Source of the DNA: Robiginitomaculum sp.
GTDB lineage: Bacteria; Pseudomonadota; Alphaproteobacteria; Caulobacterales; Maricaulaceae
DNA length: 64,000 nucleotides
Direction of reading: 5' to 3'
Assembly: GCA_030949705.1 (NCBI GenBank)
Contig: JAUZSF010000025.1
Span: 62,001-126,000, forward strand
This document shows positions 19,048 through 30,056 of the stretch, in pieces (within the stretch, counting starts at the first letter, position 1; the number at the start of each line of letters is the position of its first letter). The notes beneath the pieces were generated by a model. The model did no database searches. It was not told where the DNA came from and saw only the letters and a list, made by a program, of their open reading frames with translations. The position numbers were made by a program, and so were the translations under genes.

Positions 19048-19518
19048 ATGTCACGCCGTCACCGCGCCGAGAAACGGGAAGTCCACGCGGACCCCAAATT
19101 TGGCGACCAAACCCTGACCCGTTTTATGAACTACGTTATGCGCGATGGTAAAAAATCCACCGCGGAAAAGATCGTTTACGGGGCACTCGAGATTGTCGAG
19201 GATAAAACCCGCCGCGAACCTCTGCCGCTTTTTCATGAAGCACTGGAAAATGTGGCGCCTGGCGTAGAGGTGCGTTCGCGCCGCGTTGGTGGGGCTACCT
19301 ATCAGGTGCCAGTTGAGGTTCGTCCCGACCGGAAAAAAGCCTTGGCCATTCGCTGGCTGGTGGGCGCGGCCCGTAACCGTAACGAGCATACCATGCGTGA
19401 GCGCCTGGCTGGCGAACTGATGGATGCAGCAAGCAATCGTGGTAACGCTGTGAAAAAGCGTGAAGACACCCACCGGATGGCCGAAGCCAACCGGGCATTT
19501 TCACATTACCGCTGGTAG
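19048..19518 (+). CDS. rpsG: 30S ribosomal protein S7
   Basis: A 156-residue primary 16S rRNA binder that nucleates the 30S head. It starts [20 protein letters not shown], and has the conserved [17 protein letters not shown] and [16 protein letters not shown] segments. In E. coli S7 is the translational repressor of this operon. fusA follows after 23 bases. Confidence 0.97.
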   Translation: MSRRHRAEKREVHADPKFGDQTLTRFMNYVMRDGKKSTAEKIVYGALEIVEDKTRREPLPLFHEALENVAPGVEVRSRRVGGATYQVPVEVRPDRKKALAIRWLVGAARNRNEHTMRERLAGELMDAASNRGNAVKKREDTHRMAEANRAFSHYRW

Positions 19519-19541
19519 CGGCGAAATAAGAGTTTAAGGCA

Positions 19542-21618
19542 ATGGCCCGTTCGCATAAAATCGAAGATTACCGCAATTTTGGGATTATGGCGCATATTGA
19601 CGCCGGTAAGACCACGACGACCGAGCGGATTCTCTATTATTCCGGCAAGTCTCACAAAATTGGTGAAGTGCACGATGGTGCTGCCACCATGGACTGGATG
19701 GAGCAAGAGCAAGAGCGGGGGATTACCATTACCTCTGCGGCGACCACGACGTTCTGGAACGGCAAGCGCCTGAACATCATCGACACCCCCGGTCACGTGG
19801 ATTTCACCATTGAGGTAGAGCGCTCCTTGCGGGTGCTGGACGGCGCGATCGCGCTTCTGGATGCCAATGCCGGTGTTGAGCCGCAAACCGAAACTGTGTG
19901 GCGTCAGGCTGACAAGTACAAAGTGCCGCGGATGATCTTTGTCAACAAGATGGACAAGATCGGTGCTGATTTCTTTATGTCTTATGACATGATCGAAGAC
20001 CGCCTGGGTGCCAATGCGCTGGCGATCCAGCTGCCGATTGGTTCGGAAAATGATTATAAGGGCCATGTCGATCTTCTGAAAATGAAGGCGATTATCTGGT
20101 CTGGCGAAGCGCTGGGTGCGGAGTATTCTGAAGAGGATATTCCGGCTGAACTGGTCGATCAGGCCAATGAATGGCGCGAAAAGCTTGTTGAAAAGGCCCT
20201 CGAGGTCGATGATGAGGCCATGGAAGCCTATCTTGAGGGTGAAGAGCCTTCGGTCGAGAGGCTGATGGCGATGATCCGCAAAGGCACCATTGATAATACG
20301 TTTGTGCCGATCCTGTGTGGGACTGCGTTCAAGAACAAGGGGGTGCAACCGCTTCTGGATGCCGTTGTTGATTATCTACCCTCTCCGGTAGACATTCCCG
20401 CTATTAAGGGGGATTGACGTTAAGACCGGTGATGAGATTGAGCGTCATGCCTCTGATGATGAGCCGCTTTCCATGCTGGCCTTCAAAATCATGAATGACC
20501 CATTTGTGGGTACGTTGACCTTTGCCCGGATTTACTCTGGCAAGCTGGAAGCCGGCGTGACCCTGATCAACTCGGTTAAGGAGCGTAAAGAGCGCATTGG
20601 CCGTATGCTGGAAATGCACTCCAATTCCCGTGAAGACATCAAAGAGGCCTTTGCTGGTGATATTGTCGCCATTGCCGGTCTGAAACAGACCACCACGGGC
20701 GATACGCTTTGCGATCCGCAAAATCCGGTCATTCTTGAGCGGATGGAATTCCCCGAGCCGGTGATTGAGATCGCCATCGAGCCTAAAACCAAGGCTGACC
20801 AGGAAAAGCTGGGCGTTGCGCTGCAGCGTCTGGCTGCTGAGGATCCTTCTTTCCGTGTGCATACGGATGAGGAATCCGGTCAGACCATTATTGCCGGTAT
20901 GGGCGAGCTGCATCTGGATATTCTGGTCGACCGCATGAAGCGTGAATTTGGGGTTGAGGCCAATATTGGCCAGCCGCAAGTGGCGTATCGTGAAACCCTG
21001 GGGCAGGCTGCCGAAGTGGATTACACTCATAAGAAGCAATCTGGTGGTTCTGGTCAGTTTGCGCGCGTCAAAATCGTATTTGAACCGCTGCCCGCGGGCG
21101 AAGGCGAGCATTTCGAGTCCAAGATTGTTGGCGGTAATGTGCCCAAGGAATACATTCCGGGTGTTGAAAAAGGCATTAATCAGATTGCCACGACCGGTAT
21201 TCTGGCTGGTTTCCCGCTGATCGACTTTAAGGCCACCTTGGTCGATGGCGCTTATCACGATGTTGATAGTTCGGTCATGGCTTTTGAAATTGCTGGTCGC
21301 GCCGCCTTGCGCGAAGCGAAAAACCAGTGTGCACCGAAATTGCTTGAGCCCATTATGAAGGTTGAAGTGGTTACGCCGGAAGATTACACCGGCTCGGTTA
21401 TTGGCGATCTGAATTCCCGTCGCGGGCAAATCCAGAATCAGGAAGTGCGCGGCACCGCCAATGTCATTAATGCAATGGTCCCATTGGCCAATATGTTTGG
21501 CTATGTGAACCAATTGCGCTCCATGTCCCAGGGACGGGCACAATACACCATGCAGTTCGACCATTATGAGCCGGTACCTAAGGCCGTGGCCGAAGAAGTT
21601 ATCGCGAAGCACGCTTGA
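19542..21618 (+). CDS. fusA: Elongation factor G (one frame break)
   Basis: EF-G drives ribosome translocation with GTP. Motifs [27 protein letters not shown] and [10 protein letters not shown] mark the GTPase domain; domains II-V follow, ending [20 protein letters not shown]. The frame stops early at 20417 because of a fifth G at 20408-20412; with four G the reading is [19 protein letters not shown], as expected, giving 691 residues. Only one fusA copy is in the window, so the break is best read as a sequence error. Confidence 0.95.
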
Positions 21619-21653
21619 ACAGCGCTTTAAACGAGAAGAAGTGAGACAAACAA

Positions 21654-22829
21654 ATGGCTAAAGAGAAGTTTGAACGCAACAAGCCGCACGTAAACGTTGG
21701 CACGGTTGGTCACGTTGACCACGGCAAGACGACGTTGACGGCGGCGATCACGAAGTATTTTGGTGAGTATAAAGCGTATGACGCGATTGATGCGGCGCCG
21801 GAAGAGCGCGCACGCGGGATCACCATTTCGACGGCTCACGTTGAGTATGAGACGGAAAACCGTCACTATGCGCACGTGGATTGCCCGGGTCACGCCGACT
21901 ATGTGAAGAACATGATCACCGGCGCGGCGCAGATGGATGGCGGTATTTTGGTGGTTTCGGCTGCTGATGGTCCCATGCCACAAACCCGCGAGCACATTTT
22001 GCTGGCCCGTCAGGTTGGTGTGCCGGCGCTGGTTGTGTACATGAACAAGGTTGATCAGGTTGACGATGAAGAGCTGTTGGAGCTGGTGGAAATGGAAATC
22101 CGCGAGCTTCTTTCCTCTTATGATTTTCCTGGCGACGATATTCCGATCATCAAGGGTTCTGCTTTGGCAGCCCTGGATGACAGCAATAAGGAAATTGGCG
22201 AGAACAGCATTCGTGAGCTGATGAAGGCTGTGGATGAATACATCCCGACGCCGGATCGCCCGATTGACCAGCCTTTCCTGATGCCGATTGAAGATGTGTT
22301 TTCGATCTCGGGTCGTGGCACCGTGGTTACGGGCCGTGTTGAACGCGGTGTTGTCAATGTTGGTGACGAAGTTGAGATTGTTGGCATTCGTGACACCAAG
22401 AAGACGGTATGTACGGGCGTTGAAATGTTCCGCAAGCTGCTGGATCGCGGGGAAGCGGGCGACAATATTGGTGCGCTGCTGCGTGGTGTTGAGCGCGACG
22501 GTGTTGAACGTGGTCAGGTTCTTTGCAAGCCGGGTTCGATTACGCCGCATACCAAGTTTGTGGCCGAGGCCTATATCCTGACGAAGGATGAAGGTGGTCG
22601 TCACACGCCGTTTTTTGGTAATTACCGCCCACAGTTTTACTTCCGTACGACGGACGTGACCGGTGTGGTTACCCTGCCTGAGGGCACGGAAATGGTGATG
22701 CCTGGGGATAATGTGAACGTGAATGTCGAGCTGATCCAGCCGATTGCCATGGAAGAGAAACTTCGCTTTGCCATCCGCGAAGGCGGCCGTACCGTCGGCG
22801 CCGGCGTGGTCAGCAAAATTATCGAATAA
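21654..22829 (+). CDS. tuf: Elongation factor Tu (copy 2)
   Basis: The protein is identical to that encoded at 3939-5114 and the nucleotide sequence also appears identical from ATG to the last coding base. This copy has the tufA position at the end of the str operon. The 35-base spacer from fusA has GAGAAGAAGTGAG as ribosome site, unlike copy 1. Identity limited to the coding sequence indicates gene conversion between the copies, or an assembly that merged them. Confidence 0.97.
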   Translation: MAKEKFERNKPHVNVGTVGHVDHGKTTLTAAITKYFGEYKAYDAIDAAPEERARGITISTAHVEYETENRHYAHVDCPGHADYVKNMITGAAQMDGGILVVSAADGPMPQTREHILLARQVGVPALVVYMNKVDQVDDEELLELVEMEIRELLSSYDFPGDDIPIIKGSALAALDDSNKEIGENSIRELMKAVDEYIPTPDRPIDQPFLMPIEDVFSISGRGTVVTGRVERGVVNVGDEVEIVGIRDTKKTVCTGVEMFRKLLDRGEAGDNIGALLRGVERDGVERGQVLCKPGSITPHTKFVAEAYILTKDEGGRHTPFFGNYRPQFYFRTTDVTGVVTLPEGTEMVMPGDNVNVNVELIQPIAMEEKLRFAIREGGRTVGAGVVSKIIE

Positions 22830-22840
22830 GACTAGTCATC

Positions 22841-22871
22841 GAGTGCGGTGTCCGTTGTGGGCGCCGCACTC
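22841..22871 (+). promoter_or_regulatory. Stem-loop between tuf copy 2 and rpsJ
   Basis: GAGTGCGGTG pairs with CGCCGCACTC (one G-U) around an 11-base loop. It may end the str transcript partially or act as a leader element of the S10 operon. Only ACTTATT follows, so it is not a strong terminator. Confidence 0.5.
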
Positions 22872-22904
22872 ACTTATTCACCAGCTTGAGACCCGGACAA
22901 AATT

Positions 22905-23219
22905 ATGGACCGTCAAAATATACGTATCCGCCTGAAAGCATTCGACCATCGCGTGTTGGATCATTCGGCGATTGAAATCATTAATACGGCGAAGCGCACG
23001 GGCGCTTCGGTACGTGGACCGATTCCGCTACCGACCCGTATTGAAAAATTTACGGTGAACCGTTCGCCGCACGTCAATAAAAAGTCGCGCGAACAGTTCG
23101 AAATCCGTGTTCATAAACGGGTTCTGGATATTGTGGATCCTACGCCACAAACCGTTGATGCCCTGATGAAACTCGATCTGTCGGCTGGTGTCGACGTCGA
23201 AATCAAGCTGGGAGCGTAA
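22905..23219 (+). CDS. rpsJ: 30S ribosomal protein S10
   Basis: A 104-residue protein that works in the 30S head and also as NusE in antitermination. The sequence [19 protein letters not shown] and the loop [19 protein letters not shown] are family-typical. First gene of the S10 operon; rplC follows after 3 bases. Confidence 0.97.
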   Translation: MDRQNIRIRLKAFDHRVLDHSAIEIINTAKRTGASVRGPIPLPTRIEKFTVNRSPHVNKKSREQFEIRVHKRVLDIVDPTPQTVDALMKLDLSAGVDVEIKLGA

Positions 23220-23222
23220 ATC

Positions 23223-23963
23223 ATGCGTACTGGCGTAATTGCAAAAAAACTGGGTATGAGCCGCATCTTTGCCGAAGATGGTTCCCACATTCCCGTTACC
23301 GTTCTTGAGCTGGACGGTTGTGCCGTGATTGCACACCGCACCAAGGAAAAGGATGGCTATAGCGCAATCCAGCTGGGCGCGGGCCTGGCCAAGGTTTCGC
23401 GGACATCCAAGGCCCTGCGTGGTCATTTTGCCAAGGCCGAAGTTGAACCGCGTCAGAAAGTGGTTGAGTTTCGGGTAAGCGATGATTGCCTGCTGGAAAT
23501 CGGTGCCGAACTTTCTGCCGAACATTTTGTTCCTGGGCAGAAAGTGGATGTGGCCGCGGTTTCGATCGGTAAGGGTTTTGCCGGGGCGATGAAACGTCAC
23601 AACTTTGGTGGCCTGCGCGCCACGCACGGTGTGTCGATCTCTCACCGTTCACACGGCTCTACCGGTCAATGTCAGGATCCTGGCAAGGTCTTCAAAGGCA
23701 AAAAAATGGCCGGCCATATGGGTGCCAAACGGATCAGTACCCAGAATTTGGAAGTCGTACGCACCGATGCGGAGCGGGGGCTGGTTCTGGTGCGCGGAGC
23801 GGTGCCTGGTTCGAAGGGTGCCTGGATTGAAATTCGTGATGCCGTAAAAGGTGTTGGTGCGGATGTGCCGGTTCCGGGCGTCGTCAAGACAGCACCCAAA
23901 GTTGAAGCTGCTCCGGCTGAAGCGCCTGCAGAGGCACCAGCCAAGGAAGAAGGTGGCGAGTGA
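23223..23963 (+). CDS. rplC: 50S ribosomal protein L3 with acidic Ala/Pro/Glu tail
   Basis: A 246-residue early-assembly 50S protein near the peptidyl transferase centre. It has [15 protein letters not shown] at the N-terminus, and the loop segment [21 protein letters not shown] with the glutamine region methylated by PrmB in other bacteria. The last ~25 residues ([20 protein letters not shown]) extend beyond the E. coli protein and are low complexity; such tails are common in alphaproteobacteria. Confidence 0.96.
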   Translation: MRTGVIAKKLGMSRIFAEDGSHIPVTVLELDGCAVIAHRTKEKDGYSAIQLGAGLAKVSRTSKALRGHFAKAEVEPRQKVVEFRVSDDCLLEIGAELSAEHFVPGQKVDVAAVSIGKGFAGAMKRHNFGGLRATHGVSISHRSHGSTGQCQDPGKVFKGKKMAGHMGAKRISTQNLEVVRTDAERGLVLVRGAVPGSKGAWIEIRDAVKGVGADVPVPGVVKTAPKVEAAPAEAPAEAPAKEEGGE

Positions 23964-24583
23964 TGAAAATTAAAGTAACAACCCTGGGCGCGAAAGCCGC
24001 CGGCGAGCTGGAGCTTGCGGACGATATTTTCGGCCTGGAACCGCGCAAAGATATTTTGCACCGCATGGTTCGCTATCAGCTGGCTAAACGCCAGGCCGGT
24101 ACACACAAAACCAAAGGTCGTTCAGAAATCTCTCGCACCGGCAAGCGTTTTGGTAACCAGAAGGGTGGTGGTACTGCCCGTCACGGTTCGCGTCGCTCCA
24201 ATATCTTTATTGGTGGTGGTCGTGCCTTTGGCCCGGTTGTGCGCTCTCATGCACACGATCTGCAAAAGAAAGTCCGTCGCCTGGCGATCAAGCATGCGCT
24301 TTCCGCCAAGGCCAGCGCCAAAGAGCTGATTATTGTGGATGAAGCCAAAATGGCCTCACCCAAAACCAAGGATCTGCGCGATTCACTGGCCAAGCTGGGC
24401 ATTGAAAATGCTCTGGTTGTCGGTGGTGCAGAGCTGGATAAAAACTTTTCACTGGCTGCGCGCAACATTCCCAATGTGGATGTGTTGCCCAGCGTTGGCA
24501 TCAATGTTTACGATGTTCTGCGCCGTCACACCCTGGTTCTTACCAAGGATGCGGTTGCTGATCTGGAGGCACGCTTCAAATGA
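23963..24583 (+). CDS. rplD: 50S ribosomal protein L4
   Basis: A 206-residue exit-tunnel protein that in E. coli also represses the S10 operon. The extended loop [20 protein letters not shown] and [15 protein letters not shown] are present. The ATG at 23963 overlaps the rplC stop by one base (TGATG). A GTG immediately upstream is in frame but less likely. rplW overlaps its end by four bases. Confidence 0.96.
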   Translation: MKIKVTTLGAKAAGELELADDIFGLEPRKDILHRMVRYQLAKRQAGTHKTKGRSEISRTGKRFGNQKGGGTARHGSRRSNIFIGGGRAFGPVVRSHAHDLQKKVRRLAIKHALSAKASAKELIIVDEAKMASPKTKDLRDSLAKLGIENALVVGGAELDKNFSLAARNIPNVDVLPSVGINVYDVLRRHTLVLTKDAVADLEARFK

Positions 24584-24873
24584 GCACCGAGCGCCATTAC
24601 GACACCATTCTCGCCCCGGTAATTACCGAAAAGGCTACCTTGCTTTCCGAGCACAATAAGGTGGTTTTCAGGGTTCCGCTCAGCGCGAATAAAAAAGAGA
24701 TCGCCGAAGCCGTTGAAGCTCTCTTCAAGGTCAAGGTGGAAAAGGTCAACACCATTCGCACCCCCGGTAAGGTCAAGCGTTTTCGCGGCCATCTGGGCAA
24801 GCGTGTGGACGTCAAAAAGGCGATCGTGACACTGGTGGATGGACATTCCATCGACATCACGACCGGTCTTTGA
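24580..24873 (+). CDS. rplW: 50S ribosomal protein L23
   Basis: A 97-residue protein at the exit of the peptide tunnel, docking site for trigger factor and [16 protein letters not shown] and the C-terminal [19 protein letters not shown] are typical. It overlaps rplD by ATGA and precedes rplB by 15 bases. Confidence 0.97.
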   Translation: MSTERHYDTILAPVITEKATLLSEHNKVVFRVPLSANKKEIAEAVEALFKVKVEKVNTIRTPGKVKRFRGHLGKRVDVKKAIVTLVDGHSIDITTGL

Positions 24874-24888
24874 GGGTAGGATAGAAAA

Positions 24889-25730
24889 ATGGCTCTCAAG
24901 CATTATAAACCAACGTCTCCTGGACGCCGCGCTCTGGTTCTTGTTGACCGCGCTGCGCTTTGGAAAGGACGCCCCGAGAAGACCCTGGTTGAGGGTTTGA
25001 ACAAAAAGGGTGGCCGCAATAATCATGGCCGCATTACCATGCGTCGCCGTGGTGGTGGTGCCAAACGGCTTTATCGTATGGTCGACTTTAAGCGTCGCAA
25101 ATATGATATGAGCGCCGAAGTGGTGCGGATTGAATATGATCCAAACCGCACCGCGTTTATTGCGCTGATCCAGTACGAAGACGGTGAAAAATCGTATATC
25201 ATTGCCCCACAACGCCTGAGCGTTGGTGACAAGGTGATCTCGTCGCTCAAAGGTGCGGATGTAAAGCCAGGCAATTGCATGCCGCTGCGCACCATGCCGG
25301 TGGGGACGATTATTCATAATGTGGAAATGAAACCGGAAAAGGGTGCTCAGATCGCCCGTTCTGCCGGTGCCTATTGTCAATTGGTTGGCCGTGATGGCGG
25401 GCATGCGCAATTGCGGCTCAAGTCCGGTGAAATGCGCTTGGTCCCTGATGCTTGCATGGCCACTGTTGGTGCCGTGTCCAATCAGGACCACATGAATGAA
25501 AATCTGGGTAAGCTGGCCGTAAGCGCTGGCTTGGCAAACGCCCAAGCGTTCGTGGTGTTGCCATGAACCCGGTGGATCACCCCCACGGCGGCGGCGAAGG
25601 CCGCACCTCGGGTGGTCGCCATCCGGTAACCCCATGGGGCAAGCCCACCAAAGGGGCGCGTACCCGTAAGAAAAATAAACCTTCAGACAAGATGATTATT
25701 CGTTCTCGTCACCTGAAGAAAAAGCGTTAG
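24889..25730 (+). CDS. rplB: 50S ribosomal protein L2 (one frame break)
   Basis: L2 is needed for subunit joining and peptidyl transfer. The N-terminal [13 protein letters not shown] and the C-terminal [20 protein letters not shown] with its functionally vital histidine are both present but in different frames. One G is missing at about 25511-25513; restoring it gives [20 protein letters not shown] and a 280-residue protein ending RSRHLKKKR. The break is probably a sequence error. Confidence 0.95.
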
Positions 25731-25739
25731 GAGATCGAC

Positions 25740-26018
25740 GTGCCACGTTCGGTTTGGAAAGGTCCGTTTGTTGATGGTTATCTGCTGAAAAAGGCAGAGG
25801 CCAGCCATGCTGATGGACGCAAGAAAGCAATTAAAACCTGGTCGCGTCGCTCGACCATTCTGCCTCAATTCGTGGGCCTGACCTTTCAGGTTCACAATGG
25901 CAAGAAGTTTATCCCGGTGCTGATCACCGAGGATATGATCGGGCACAAGCTTGGCGAATTTTCGCCAACCCGTACGTATTACGGCCACACGGCCGATAAG
26001 AAGGCGAAACGGAAATAG
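25740..26018 (+). CDS. rpsS: 30S ribosomal protein S19
   Basis: A 92-residue head protein contacting S13 and the P-site tRNA region. [19 protein letters not shown] and the C-terminal [16 protein letters not shown] are conserved. The start is GTG at 25740, set by AGGAG nine bases upstream and by family alignment. rplV follows with a 2-base gap. Confidence 0.96.
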   Translation: MPRSVWKGPFVDGYLLKKAEASHADGRKKAIKTWSRRSTILPQFVGLTFQVHNGKKFIPVLITEDMIGHKLGEFSPTRTYYGHTADKKAKRK

Positions 26019-26020
26019 TC

Positions 26021-26401
26021 ATGGGTAAGAATGCAAATCCCCGCCGCGTAGGCGACACAGAGGCTTTTGCCAAGGCGCGCAATCTGCGTACCGGAGCACA
26101 AAAGCTCAATCTGGTGGCGCAATCCATTCGCGGCATGAAGGTCGAAAAGGCCTTGGCAACACTGGAATTTTCGCGCCGGCGCATTGCGATCCCGGTTAAG
26201 AAATGCCTGGAATCAGCCATTGCCAATGCCGAGAACAATCATGGGCTGGACATTGATCAACTGGTCGTTGCTCAGGCCTTTGTCGGTAAAAATCTGGTGA
26301 TGAAACGCTGGCGTGCCCGTGCACGTGGTCGCTCTGCCAAGATCATGAAACCATTTTCGGAAATCACCATTGTCGTGCGCGAAGTCGAGGAGCAAGCCTA
26401 A
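26021..26401 (+). CDS. rplV: 50S ribosomal protein L22
   Basis: A 126-residue protein lining the exit tunnel. [25 protein letters not shown] and the beta-hairpin end [24 protein letters not shown] are typical. The stop overlaps the rpsC start by one base. Confidence 0.96.
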   Translation: MGKNANPRRVGDTEAFAKARNLRTGAQKLNLVAQSIRGMKVEKALATLEFSRRRIAIPVKKCLESAIANAENNHGLDIDQLVVAQAFVGKNLVMKRWRARARGRSAKIMKPFSEITIVVREVEEQA

Positions 26402-27105
26402 TGGGTCATAAGGTCAATCCGATCGGGCTGCGGCTCGGCATTAACCGCACCTGGGATTCTCGCTGGTATGCCAATTCCAAGGATTATGGTCGTCTGTTGC
26501 ATGAAGATCTGCGCTTGCGCAAATTCATCAAGGCGCGTCTCAGCCAGGCCGGGATTTCCCGTATCGTCATTGAACGTCCGCACAAAAAGTGCCGCATCAC
26601 CATTTATACGGCTCGTCCGGGCGTGGTGATTGGCAAAAAAGGTGCTGACATCGAGGTGCTGCGCAAGGCCTTGAGCAAAATCGTCAATGACGAAGTGTTT
26701 GTAAACCTTGTGGAAATCCGCAAAGCCGAAATCGATGCCACCCTGGTTGCCGAAGGTATTGCCCAGCAATTGGAACGCCGCATGGCGTTTCGCCGGGCCA
26801 TGAAACGTGCACTGCAAACCACCATCCGCATGGGTGCCAAGGGCTGCAAGATCAAGGTGGGCGGCCGTTTGAATGGTGCAGAAATTGCACGTTCAGAGCA
26901 ATACCATGATGGATCTGTGCCGCTGCACACGCTGCGTGCGGATATCGATTATGGCACCGCAGAAGCCAAAACGGCTATGGGCATTATCGGTATCAAGGTC
27001 TGGATCTACAAAGGTGAGATCATGGAACACGATCCGATGGCTCAGGACCGTAAGGCCGAAGCCAGTGGCGAAAACCGGGCGCGTTCGTCGCGCGCGAATG
27101 CGTAA
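26401..27105 (+). CDS. rpsC: 30S ribosomal protein S3
   Basis: A 234-residue protein at the mRNA entry tunnel. It starts [21 protein letters not shown], has a KH domain with [16 protein letters not shown] (about 74-90) and a C-terminal domain with [19 protein letters not shown]. Ends in a short basic/serine tail. rplP follows after 22 bases. Confidence 0.97.
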   Translation: MGHKVNPIGLRLGINRTWDSRWYANSKDYGRLLHEDLRLRKFIKARLSQAGISRIVIERPHKKCRITIYTARPGVVIGKKGADIEVLRKALSKIVNDEVFVNLVEIRKAEIDATLVAEGIAQQLERRMAFRRAMKRALQTTIRMGAKGCKIKVGGRLNGAEIARSEQYHDGSVPLHTLRADIDYGTAEAKTAMGIIGIKVWIYKGEIMEHDPMAQDRKAEASGENRARSSRANA

Positions 27106-27127
27106 ATTTTAGGACTAGGGCAGGATC

Positions 27128-27546
27128 ATGCTGCAACCAAAAAAAGACCAAGTTTCGCAAGATGCACAAAGGCCGTATCAAAGGTAAGGCCAAGGGTGGA
27201 TTTACGCTTAACTTTGGCTCCTATGGCCTCAAAGCCTTGGAGCCGGAACGGGTTACCTCGCGTCAGATCGAAGCCACCCGACGGGCCATTACCCGGCATA
27301 TGAAACGGGCTGGACGTGTATGGATTCGGATTTTCCCTGATGTGCCGGTTTCCCAAGAAGCCAACCGAAGTTCGGATGGGTAAGGGGAAAGGCTCGGTGG
27401 AATTTTGGGCGGCAAAGGTCAAGCCTGGCCGGATAATGTTTGAAATTGATGGCGTTACGGATGCCGTCGCCCGTCAAGCGCTGGAACTTGGTGCTGCCAA
27501 GTTGCCGATCAAGTGCAAAATCGTCACCCGTCAGGGTGAGGGTTGA
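27128..27546 (+). CDS. rplP: 50S ribosomal protein L16 (two frame breaks)
   Basis: L16 supports the A site and binds near the peptidyl transferase centre. Three pieces in different frames join into one protein: [19 protein letters not shown], ..[15 protein letters not shown], and [20 protein letters not shown] to the stop. The breaks are a seventh A at 27139-27145 and a third C at 27352-27354. The corrected length is 138 residues, normal for L16. Two breaks in 420 bases of an essential gene are best explained by sequencing error. Confidence 0.95.
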
Positions 27547-27567
27547 GCCGCGCGAGGAGAGTAAGAG

Positions 27568-27774
27568 ATGAATGCCGTAGAAATACGCGCCATGAGCGCC
27601 GATCAAATCAAGGATGAGATCGTGACCTTGAAGAAAGAGCAGTTCAATCTGCGCTTTCAACAAGCCACTGGTCAGCTTGAAAAAACTGCACGTGTGCGCG
27701 TCGTAAGACGCGACATTGCGCGCCTGAAAACCGTCTTGCGAGCCAAGGCCAATGAAACGAAGGGAGAGGGCTGA
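27568..27774 (+). CDS. rpmC: 50S ribosomal protein L29
   Basis: A 68-residue two-helix protein at the tunnel exit. It has [39 protein letters not shown], the usual L29 pattern. The stop overlaps the rpsQ start by one base. Confidence 0.95.
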   Translation: MNAVEIRAMSADQIKDEIVTLKKEQFNLRFQQATGQLEKTARVRVVRRDIARLKTVLRAKANETKGEG

Positions 27775-28007
27775 TGCCCAAACGTCTTCTGACTGGCGTC
27801 GTCGTAAGCGACAAGGGCGCCAAAACCATTGTGGTAAAGGTCGAACGGACCTTTCTGCACCCGCTGTACCGCAAAACGGTACGCCGGTCGAAACGTTATC
27901 ACGCTCATGACGAGCAAAATGCGTTTAAAGTCGGTGACAATGTCACCATTCAAGAGTGTGCGCCAAAGTCTAAACTGAAGCGCTGGGAAGTAGTTGCGCA
28001 GGCCTAA
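27774..28007 (+). CDS. rpsQ: 30S ribosomal protein S17
   Basis: A 77-residue OB-fold protein, primary binder of 16S r[25 protein letters not shown] and [20 protein letters not shown] are typical. The start overlaps the rpmC stop. A 36-base gap then precedes rplN. Confidence 0.96.
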   Translation: MPKRLLTGVVVSDKGAKTIVVKVERTFLHPLYRKTVRRSKRYHAHDEQNAFKVGDNVTIQECAPKSKLKRWEVVAQA

Positions 28008-28043
28008 TTTCCTAGGAACCACGCGATTAAGGAGGATCCTGAC

Positions 28044-28412
28044 GTGATCCAGATGCAGAGCAACTTACAGGTCGCCGATAATTCCGGTGCCCGTCGCGTC
28101 CAATGCATTAAGGTGCTGGGCGGTGCCAAGCGCCGTTACGCCCGCATTGGCGACATTATTGTTGTCTCGGTTAAGGAAGCAATTCCCCGGGGCAAAGTGA
28201 AAAAAGGCGAAGTGCGCAAAGCCGTAGTGGTGCGCACCAGAAAAGATATTCAACGTGCCGATGGTTCGGTGATCCGCTTTGACGGTAATGCCGCCGTGCT
28301 GATCAACAATAATAACGAGCCAGTTGGTACGCGTATTTTTGGCCCGGTTCCTCGTGAACTGCGTGCTAAAAAACACATGAAGATCATCTCGCTTGCACCG
28401 GAGGTGCTGTGA
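28044..28412 (+). CDS. rplN: 50S ribosomal protein L14
   Basis: A 122-residue protein at the subunit interface. [21 protein letters not shown] and the C-terminal [11 protein letters not shown] are typical. The GTG start at 28044 has AAGGAGG nine bases upstream and matches the family N-terminus; an ATG three codons later is less likely. In E. coli the spc operon starts here. Confidence 0.96.
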   Translation: MIQMQSNLQVADNSGARRVQCIKVLGGAKRRYARIGDIIVVSVKEAIPRGKVKKGEVRKAVVVRTRKDIQRADGSVIRFDGNAAVLINNNNEPVGTRIFGPVPRELRAKKHMKIISLAPEVL

Positions 28413-28729
28413 TGGCCGCAAAAATTAAAAAAGGTGACAAAGTCATCGTGCTGGCTGGCAAAGACAAGGGCCGCACCGGCGAAGTGATGAAAATGATCAC
28501 AGACACCAACCGGGCCATCGTATCTGGCATCAATATGGTCAAGCGCCATCAGCGCCCGACCCAGTATGACCCCGGTGGCATCAAGGATATGGAAGCGCCT
28601 ATACACGTCTCCAACCTGGCCGTGGCAGACCCCAAAACGGGTAAGGCCACGCGGGTGGGGTTCAAAACCCTTAAAGACGGCAAAAAGGTTCGCTTTGCGA
28701 AAAAATCAGGCGAGGTACTCGATGTCTGA
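28412..28729 (+). CDS. rplX: 50S ribosomal protein L24
   Basis: A 105-residue assembly initiator with an N-terminal KOW motif ([22 protein letters not shown]). [23 protein letters not shown] is the conserved loop. ATG at 28412 overlaps the rplN stop by one base (TGATG). Its end overlaps rplE by eight bases. Confidence 0.95.
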   Translation: MAAKIKKGDKVIVLAGKDKGRTGEVMKMITDTNRAIVSGINMVKRHQRPTQYDPGGIKDMEAPIHVSNLAVADPKTGKATRVGFKTLKDGKKVRFAKKSGEVLDV

Positions 28730-29288
28730 GAAAGCTTATGTGCCACGGATGAAGGCGCGCTATAACGCGTCTATCCGGGACAAAATGGTCAAGAAGTTTG
28801 GCTATAAAAATGAAATGCAGATCCCGCGTCTGGACAAGATCGTGATCAATATGGGTGTGGGCGAAGCCGTCCAGGATTCCAAAAAGATCAACAGTGTGCT
28901 GAACGATCTGGCCCTGATTGCCGGCCAAAAGCCAGTGGCGACCATTGCCAAGAAATCCATTGCCGGCTTCAAGCTGCGCGATGGCATGAAGATTGGCGCC
29001 AAGGTCACCCTGCGCAAGGATCAAATGTATGAATTTCTGGACCGGCTGGTGAACATTGCCCTGCCACGGGTTCGTGACTTTCGCGGCCTGAGCGGCAAGA
29101 GCTTTGATGGTCGTGGCAATTATGCCCTGGGCCTGAAAGAGCATCTGGTGTTTCCAGAGATCGATTACGATAAAATCGATCAGATCTGGGGCATGGACAT
29201 TGTTGTCTGTACGACAGCAAACACGAATGATGAAGCAAAAGCCCTTTTGGCTGAGTTTGATTTTCCTTTCCGGGACAAATCGAACTAA
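28722..29288 (+). CDS. rplE: 50S ribosomal protein L5
   Basis: A 188-residue 5S rRNA-binding protein in the central protuberance. It has [40 protein letters not shown] and [18 protein letters not shown]. The in-frame start at 28566 would add 52 residues inside rplX and is rejected; the ATG at 28722 matches the family. Confidence 0.96.
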   Translation: MSEKAYVPRMKARYNASIRDKMVKKFGYKNEMQIPRLDKIVINMGVGEAVQDSKKINSVLNDLALIAGQKPVATIAKKSIAGFKLRDGMKIGAKVTLRKDQMYEFLDRLVNIALPRVRDFRGLSGKSFDGRGNYALGLKEHLVFPEIDYDKIDQIWGMDIVVCTTANTNDEAKALLAEFDFPFRDKSN

Positions 29289-29334
29289 CGCATTGGGGAA
29301 CGCGGGTATGAACCCGCACTTGGAGGACGACTTA

Positions 29335-29640
29335 ATGGCTAAGAATAGTGCCATTGAACGCAATTTGAAACGGATCCGTATGGTCGAGCGTTATGCAGCC
29401 AAACGGGCGCGTTTGAAAGAGACTGCGCGCAACACTGAACTTCCCATCGAGGAACGGATGGCTGCCCAGATCAAGCTTTCTGAAATGCCGCGTAATTCCG
29501 CGCAGATTCGGGTTCGCAATCGCTGCGAACTTACGGGTCGGCCACGGGGTTATTATCGTAAATTTAAAATGTCTCGGATTGCACTGCGCGAACTGGCCAA
29601 TCAAGGCCAGCTTCCCGGTGTGACCAAGTCGAGCTGGTAG
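29335..29640 (+). CDS. rpsN: 30S ribosomal protein S14 (zinc-free form)
   Basis: A 101-residue head protein. It is the longer form without the CxxC zinc ribbon, with [26 protein letters not shown] at the C-terminus. The ATG at 29335 follows TGGAGGACGACTTA; longer in-frame starts run into rplE. Confidence 0.96.
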   Translation: MAKNSAIERNLKRIRMVERYAAKRARLKETARNTELPIEERMAAQIKLSEMPRNSAQIRVRNRCELTGRPRGYYRKFKMSRIALRELANQGQLPGVTKSSW

Positions 29641-29650
29641 GGAGGCATCA

Positions 29651-30046
29651 ATGGCGATTAGTGATCCGCTGGGCGATATGCTCACCCGTATTCGCAATGC
29701 TCTGATGCGTCGTCGCGGCAAAACCGTGACCCCGGCATCCAGATTGCGCAAGCGTGTGCTCGATGTGCTGCAAAGCGAAGGGTATATCCGTGGTTATGCG
29801 GAAGTGGAGCAAGACGGCTTCTCTACCTTTGAGATTGAGCTCAAATATTATGAGGGCGAACCGGTTATTTCCGAGATCAAACGGGTCTCGAAACCTGGAC
29901 GCCGTGTGTATTCATCGGTCAAAGACCTGCCTCGTGTGCAAAACGGGCTTGGCATCGCGATCATCTCTACCCCCAAGGGTGTGATGTCCGATACCACCGC
30001 GCGTGAACACAATGTTGGCGGCGAAGTTCTTTGCCAGGTTAGCTAG
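29651..30046 (+). CDS. rpsH: 30S ribosomal protein S8
   Basis: A 131-residue 16S rRNA binder, repressor of the spc operon in E. coli. [17 protein letters not shown] at the start and [30 protein letters not shown] at the end are typical. rplF follows after 10 bases. Confidence 0.96.
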   Translation: MAISDPLGDMLTRIRNALMRRRGKTVTPASRLRKRVLDVLQSEGYIRGYAEVEQDGFSTFEIELKYYEGEPVISEIKRVSKPGRRVYSSVKDLPRVQNGLGIAIISTPKGVMSDTTAREHNVGGEVLCQVS

Positions 30047-30056
30047 GGGAACGGAT

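Noticed and set aside
24526..25635. A long minus-strand frame across rplW-rplB
   Set aside because: It is antisense to certain ribosomal genes, with no start signal.
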